The position numbers and the translations under genes are program-made. Source: JBHJGP01 sp050331695 (lineage in GTDB: Bacteria > Pseudomonadota > Alphaproteobacteria > Geminicoccales > Geminicoccaceae). From it: a stretch of 64,000 nucleotides of DNA. Shown here piece by piece: positions 60,048-64,000 of the stretch. The stretch is from contig JBHJGP010000005.1 in NCBI GenBank assembly GCA_050331695.1, forward strand, positions 1 through 64,000, read 5' to 3'. Each line of letters starts with the position of its first letter. The first letter of the stretch is position 1. Below the pieces are notes generated by a model that ran no database searches, was not told the origin of the DNA, and was given only the letters and a program-made list of their open reading frames with translations.

Positions 60048-61484
60048 TCAGGCCGGGAATTCATCGAGGCCGAACCGTTCCGGTTGTGAACTCAGGGCGG
60101 GGGCGGAGCGGACCAGCGGTCCGATGGCGATCAGGGTCGCGAACAAAAGCGCGATCTCGACATGGTAGACGAAGCTGTAGCCGATGGTTGGATCGGAGAG
60201 CGCAGGTCCCAGCCGGCCATCGCTGGCAAGCCCGCCGACGATGTCGCGGAGCGCGCCGCCGGCGGCAATGCCGAGGCCCGCAGCGGTCGCCTGGGCGGCA
60301 CCCCAGGCACCAAGCGCGAGACCGCTCTGCGCGCCGCTCTTGGCCAAATCCATGGCGCCGGTGAGCATGGCGACGGCGAACAAGCCGCCGCCGAGGCCGA
60401 TCAGGAAGGCGCCGAAACGGAACAGCAGGACCGAGTTCAGGGCGCCCGCGAAGATCACGGCCGAAAACGCAGCGAGGCCGATCAAGACGCCCACGGCCGC
60501 CAGACGGTAGGTGTTGAAGCCTCGGCTCAGCACTCTCGCGGCGCAGGCAAAGCCAAGGAGCGAGCCGCCCGCCAGGAGAGCCGTGAGCACGGTGGTCGCC
60601 GCGACCGAAAGGTTCAAGATCTCGCCGCCATAGGGCTCGAGGAGCATGTCCTGCATGCTGAAAGCGGCCGTGCCGAGCCCGACCGCGACGAGCACACGGG
60701 TGGCCTGACCATCGGTGGCAAAGGCCTGCCACGCTTCGATGAAGGTCGGCTGCGGCCGGTCGTGGCGGGTCTTCGACGGATCCCGCGGCTCCTGCTTCCA
60801 GAGCGCCACCACATTCAGCACCATGGTCAGCAGCGCCGCGCCCTGGATAACCTGGATCAGCTTGATCTGGCCGAAATCGGTCAACAGCCAGCCGAAGGCG
60901 AGCGCGCTGACGACCATCCCCAACAGCAGCATCACGTAGAGCAGTGCCACCACTCTTGGACGCTGGCGATCGGCGGCGAGATCGGTGGCAAGCGCCAGGC
61001 CCGCCGTCTGGGTCGTGTGCAAACCGGCGCCGACCAGGAGGAAGGCCAGAGCCGCGCTGACATGACCGGCCCAGGCTGGCCCGTGGGTCTGGTCACCGGA
61101 GAGCAGGATCAAGGCGAATGGCATGATCGCCAGCCCGCCGAACTGAAGCAGGGTTCCCATCCAGATGTACGGCACCCGGCGCCAGCCGAGGAACGAACGA
61201 TGGGTGTCGGAGCGAAAACCGATCAGCGCGCGGGCGGGCGCGAACAGGAGCGGCAGGGACACCATCGCGGCGACCAGCCAGGCCGGCACCGCGAGCTCGA
61301 CGATCATCACCCGATTGAGCGTGCCGGTGAGCAAGGTCACCGCCATGCCGACCGAGATCTGGAACAAGGACAGGCGCAAAAGACGGCGTAACGGCAGCTC
61401 CTCGCTCGCCGCGTCGGCGAACGGCAGAAACGCGGTGCCGACCCGCATCCAGCTCTCCGCTACCCTGTCCTGCCAGCTTTTCAT
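60048..61484 (-). CDS. lhaA: LhaA, LH1 assembly factor (PucC/BCH family MFS-like)
   Basis: About 478 residues with 12 hydrophobic helices. The family blocks are RLSLFQISVGMAVTLLTGTLNRVMIVEL, IGFRSDTHRSFLGWRRVPYIWMG (about 95-117), TAFSMQDMLLEPYGGEIL and SGLALGAWGAAQATAAGLGIAAGG. LhaA guides assembly of LH1. ATG 61484 (MKSWQDRVAESWMRVG) overlaps bchM by ATGA. Confidence 0.93.
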   Translation of the reverse strand: MKSWQDRVAESWMRVGTAFLPFADAASEELPLRRLLRLSLFQISVGMAVTLLTGTLNRVMIVELAVPAWLVAAMVSLPLLFAPARALIGFRSDTHRSFLGWRRVPYIWMGTLLQFGGLAIMPFALILLSGDQTHGPAWAGHVSAALAFLLVGAGLHTTQTAGLALATDLAADRQRPRVVALLYVMLLLGMVVSALAFGWLLTDFGQIKLIQVIQGAALLTMVLNVVALWKQEPRDPSKTRHDRPQPTFIEAWQAFATDGQATRVLVAVGLGTAAFSMQDMLLEPYGGEILNLSVAATTVLTALLAGGSLLGFACAARVLSRGFNTYRLAAVGVLIGLAAFSAVIFAGALNSVLLFRFGAFLIGLGGGLFAVAMLTGAMDLAKSGAQSGLALGAWGAAQATAAGLGIAAGGALRDIVGGLASDGRLGPALSDPTIGYSFVYHVEIALLFATLIAIGPLVRSAPALSSQPERFGLDEFPA

Positions 61485-62182
61485 CCTCGGATCAGCTCCT
61501 GGGCGTGCGACATGTAAAAGCCGCTCGTGATCCGGTGGTCCCTGCCGAGAGACCAGTCTTCTAACTCGCGAGCCACCGTCAGTTTTCTCTTCAGATGCCG
61601 GGTGGCGACAGGCTGGATGGCGGGGGCCCGGTCCGAGCGCGGGAAAAGACGACCCAGCGCGTGCATCAGCGTCAGCGGGACCGTTCGCGGCGCGCGGGTG
61701 AACAGGATCTTCCGGGTCGCGGCCGGCGCGATCCGATCCAGCGCCGCCACCATGTCGTCGGCGCTGTAGTGGATCAGACTGTCCATGGCGACGACATAGT
61801 CGAAACCGCGTCCGCGCGGATCGAGCATGTCGCCCACCTGAAAGTCGATCGAGCCTTCGCCCAGATCCGTCGGCGCCCGGTCGCGGGCGAGAGCAATCAG
61901 ATTGGAAGAAAGATCGATCGCCGTGACATCGGCTCCCCGCTTCGCCGCCTCGCCGGCAAGCGCCCCTGTGCCGCAACCAGCGTCAAGCAAGCGCGCGCCC
62001 GACAGGTCGTCCGGGAGCCAGGATAAAAGCGTTGCCCGCATTCGGTCGCGCCCTGCACGGACCGTAGCCCGAATACGGCTGACCGGCGCGTCTGAGGTCA
62101 GTTTCTCCCAGGCGTGAGCCGCCGTGCGGTCGAAATAGTCCTCCAACTGGCCGCGTCGGATCTGATAGGTGGATGAGGACAT
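61481..62182 (-). CDS. bchM: Mg-protoporphyrin IX O-methyltransferase BchM
   Basis: A 233-residue SAM-dependent enzyme. SAM motif I is LLDAGCGTGALAGEAAKRGADVTAIDLS (about 64-91), and YVVAMDSLIHYSADDMVAAL is a family mark. The C-terminal LKRKLTVARELEDWSLGRDHRITSGFYMSHAQELIRG is characteristic of BchM. It methylates the propionate of ring C before AcsF acts. One-base overlap with bchL (TGATG) and ATGA overlap with lhaA. Confidence 0.95.
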   Translation of the reverse strand: MSSSTYQIRRGQLEDYFDRTAAHAWEKLTSDAPVSRIRATVRAGRDRMRATLLSWLPDDLSGARLLDAGCGTGALAGEAAKRGADVTAIDLSSNLIALARDRAPTDLGEGSIDFQVGDMLDPRGRGFDYVVAMDSLIHYSADDMVAALDRIAPAATRKILFTRAPRTVPLTLMHALGRLFPRSDRAPAIQPVATRHLKRKLTVARELEDWSLGRDHRITSGFYMSHAQELIRG

Positions 62183-63081
62183 CAGTCGAAACCCAAAAGC
62201 TCGAAAATGTCGCGGTCCTTCATCGGCGCCGCGGTCAGGGGCTCGGTGCCGGCCCAGAGCGCCGCGGCCAGGCGCAGATACTCCTCCTTCACGTCTTCAA
62301 GCTCGGGGCAATCCTCCATCTCGAACAGGGTCGATTTCTTCAGCCGGCTCCGGCGAATGATGTCGAGGTCGGGAAAATGGGCCATTGTCTGCAGCCCGAC
62401 CGCGTCGTTGAACCGGTCGATCTGATCGGTCGCCGCACTTCGGTTGGCGATGACCCCGCCGAGCCGAACAGCATAGTTGCGGGATTTGGCGAGGATCGCG
62501 GCGACGATCCGGTTCATCGCATAGAGACTGTCGAAATCATTGGCGGTGACGATCAGCGCCCGGTCAGCATGCTGCAGGGGCGCCGCAAAGCCGCCGCAGA
62601 CCACATCGCCGAGCACGTCGAAGATGACGACGTCCGTGTCGTCGAGCAGGTGGTGCTCTTTCAGGAGCTTCACCGTCTGACCGACGACGTAGCCGCCGCA
62701 GCCCGTACCGGCGGGCGGACCGCCGGCCTCGACGCACATGACGCCGTTATAGCCCTCGTAGACGAAGTCCTCGACCTGCAGCTCCTCGGCATGAAAATCG
62801 ACCGATTCCAGAACGTCGATGACCGTTGGCACCAGACGTTTGGTGAGCGTGAAGGTGCTGTCGTGCTTCGGGTCGCAGCCGATCTGAAGCACCCGCTTGC
62901 CGATCTTGGAGAAAGCGACCGAGAGGTTGGAAGAGGTCGTGCTCTTGCCGATCCCGCCCTTGCCGTAGACCGCAAACACCTTGGCGGTGTCGATCTTGAT
63001 CTCGGAGTTCATCTTGACCTGAACGCTACCCTCGCCGTCGGGTCGTCTGCCGACTCGATCGAGCACGGTTATTCCTGTCAC
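62182..63081 (-). CDS. bchL: light-independent protochlorophyllide reductase iron protein BchL
   Basis: A 299-residue NifH-like ATPase. P-loop FAVYGKGGIGKSTTSSNLS (about 36-54), DPKHDST, and the cluster cysteines in PPAGTGCGGYVVG and GDVVCGGFAAPL. It passes electrons to BchN/BchB, whose genes are beyond the window. The start is GTG 63081, preceded by TGAGGAG. The gene begins 19 bases after bchH. Confidence 0.96.
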   Translation of the reverse strand: MTGITVLDRVGRRPDGEGSVQVKMNSEIKIDTAKVFAVYGKGGIGKSTTSSNLSVAFSKIGKRVLQIGCDPKHDSTFTLTKRLVPTVIDVLESVDFHAEELQVEDFVYEGYNGVMCVEAGGPPAGTGCGGYVVGQTVKLLKEHHLLDDTDVVIFDVLGDVVCGGFAAPLQHADRALIVTANDFDSLYAMNRIVAAILAKSRNYAVRLGGVIANRSAATDQIDRFNDAVGLQTMAHFPDLDIIRRSRLKKSTLFEMEDCPELEDVKEEYLRLAAALWAGTEPLTAAPMKDRDIFELLGFD

Positions 63082-63100
63082 GGCGTTCTCCTCAGATTGA

Positions 63101-64000
63101 TCATGCGGCCATCTCCTCGCCGATGCCTTCCAGGCGATCTTCGAGTTCCTCGCCCGCCTCTTTCAGGGCCTCGAGCATGTCAGCCGCCGGCGTCCAGTAC
63201 TGGCGCTCATGGGCTTCCAGGAGCCGGTTGGCGACGTTGGTCGAGGCTTTGGGGTTGAGCTCGGCGAGGCGCTTTCGCATGGCCTCGTCGAGCACGAAGG
63301 TTTGGGTCAGCTGCTGATAGACCCAGGGCTCGACCTGACCGGTGGTCGCCGACCAGCCCATGGTGTTGGTGACGTGGGCCTCGATCTGCCGCACGCCCTC
63401 ATAGCCGTGCTCGAGCATGCCCTCGTACCATTTGGGATTGAGCATCCGGGTGCGGGCCTCGAGGGCAACCTGCTCGCTAAGCGAGCGGACCTTGCCGGAA
63501 CCCCGGGTCTGATCACCGATATAGACCGGTACCACGTCGCCCTTGGCGCGCCTGACCGCGCGGCCGATGCCGCCCAGCGTGTCGAAGTAATGGCCGATGG
63601 TGGTGACGCCCAGCTCGACCGATTCCAGATTTTGATAGGCCAGTTCAACATCGCCCAAGACCGCGCCCAGAAGCTCGGACTGACGCGTCGCGCGGCCGTC
63701 GCGACCGTAGGCGAAGCATTTCCGCCGGGTATAGGTTTCGGCGAGCTCATCCTCGTCGGCCCAGGCGCCGCTGTCGATCAGATGGTTGACGTTGGAGCCG
63801 TAAGCGCCGTCGGCATTGCTGAAGACCCGAAGCGCCGCCGTTTCGAGATCGCAGCCATGGCGTTCCTGATAGGCCAGTGCGTGCTTGCGCACGAAGTTTT
63901 CGTCTGATGGCTCGTCGGCGCTGGCAGCGAGGAAAGCGGCTTCCGCCAGAAGCTTGGTCTGTAGAGGTAACAGATCGCGGAAGATGCCGGAGAGCGTGAC
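63101..64000 (-). CDS. bchH: magnesium chelatase subunit BchH, C-terminal part (continues past the window)
   Basis: The frame is open from 63101 to the window edge, giving the last 299 residues of a protein usually about 1200 residues long. Visible BchH motifs are VTLSGIFRDLLPLQTKLLAEAAFLAA near the edge, GAYGSNVNHLIDSGAWADEDELAETYTRRKCFAYG and LNPKWYEGMLEHGYEGVRQIEAHVTNTMGWSATTG. BchH binds protoporphyrin IX during Mg insertion. The C-terminal LNPKASTNVANRLLEAHERQYW is intact; the 5' end and start lie outside. Confidence 0.95.
   Translation of the reverse strand, partial: VTLSGIFRDLLPLQTKLLAEAAFLAASADEPSDENFVRKHALAYQERHGCDLETAALRVFSNADGAYGSNVNHLIDSGAWADEDELAETYTRRKCFAYGRDGRATRQSELLGAVLGDVELAYQNLESVELGVTTIGHYFDTLGGIGRAVRRAKGDVVPVYIGDQTRGSGKVRSLSEQVALEARTRMLNPKWYEGMLEHGYEGVRQIEAHVTNTMGWSATTGQVEPWVYQQLTQTFVLDEAMRKRLAELNPKASTNVANRLLEAHERQYWTPAADMLEALKEAGEELEDRLEGIGEEMAA

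Noticed and set aside
1..64000. tRNA or rRNA genes, CRISPR arrays, insertion sequences, prophage or attachment sites
   Set aside because: None seen on reading both strands by eye: no T-loop sequences, no regular spaced repeats, no transposase or integrase proteins.

Overview
The window comes from a GC-rich, flagellated, phototrophic alphaproteobacterium. Its LH1 alpha and beta polypeptides closely resemble those of Rhodospirillum rubrum as I recall them, and the gene content (CtrA/SciP-type regulation, imuA-imuB-dnaE2, AddAB, a classical purple-bacterial photosynthesis gene cluster, PGC) is alphaproteobacterial. A Rhodospirillales-type purple bacterium is the best inference. No genus can be named from the sequence alone.

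Layout. (1) 1-8.8 kb is a flagellar region: sciP (CtrA inhibitor), flgE-flgD-fliK on the minus strand, a dksA-like gene, a moeB/thiF-like gene, and a plus-strand set (flhB-tail-like protein, a hypothetical, fliO, fliP). Two exact TTAA-N7-TTAA CtrA boxes, a textbook sigma-54 promoter in front of fliK and three CGGCAA-type repeats lie in its intergenic spaces. (2) 8.8-24.3 kb is genome maintenance and housekeeping: an AAA ATPase, the SOS mutasome imuA-imuB-dnaE2 behind an exact alphaproteobacterial LexA box, a Sel1-repeat protein, YceI, a VOC protein, addB-addA and trxA with a terminator. (3) 24.3-33.3 kb is mixed metabolism: a glutamine-synthetase-like enzyme facing a class III aminotransferase (probably polyamine or amine catabolism), zapE, a FecR-domain lipoprotein, an exported GMC oxidoreductase, an alpha/beta hydrolase and a small membrane protein. 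(4) 33.3-64 kb is the PGC, flanked by idi.

The PGC reads: bchI-bchD-bchO, crtI-crtB-small ORF, crtC and crtD (minus), crtE-crtF, bchC-bchX-bchY-bchZ-pufQ-pufB-pufA-pufL-pufM-pufC-unknown secreted protein-terminator. A minus-strand superoperon then reads toward it: bchH (5' part beyond the window)-bchL-bchM-lhaA-puhA-puhB-puhC-unknown ORF-acsF-puhE-hemA. Together these supply isoprenoid precursor (idi), 5-aminolevulinate (hemA), Mg chelation, methylation and oxygen-dependent ring closure (bchI/D/H, bchM, acsF), the two nitrogenase-like reductases (bchL; bchX/Y/Z), carotenoids of the spirilloxanthin type (crtE, B, I, C, D, F; no crtA here), the reaction centre with tetrahaem cytochrome, and LH1. 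bchF, N, B, G, P and ppsR are not in the window.

The most useful new observations are these. Four PGC control regions (idi/bchI, bchO-crtI, crtD/crtE, crtF-bchC) each carry a pair of PpsR/CrtJ-type TGT-N12-ACA boxes 7-8 bp apart. crtC has no canonical start codon and overlaps crtD next to a possible -1 slippery heptamer. Several small or unknown genes are locked into photosynthesis operons. The flagellar control region between fliK and a small ORF is unusually dense.
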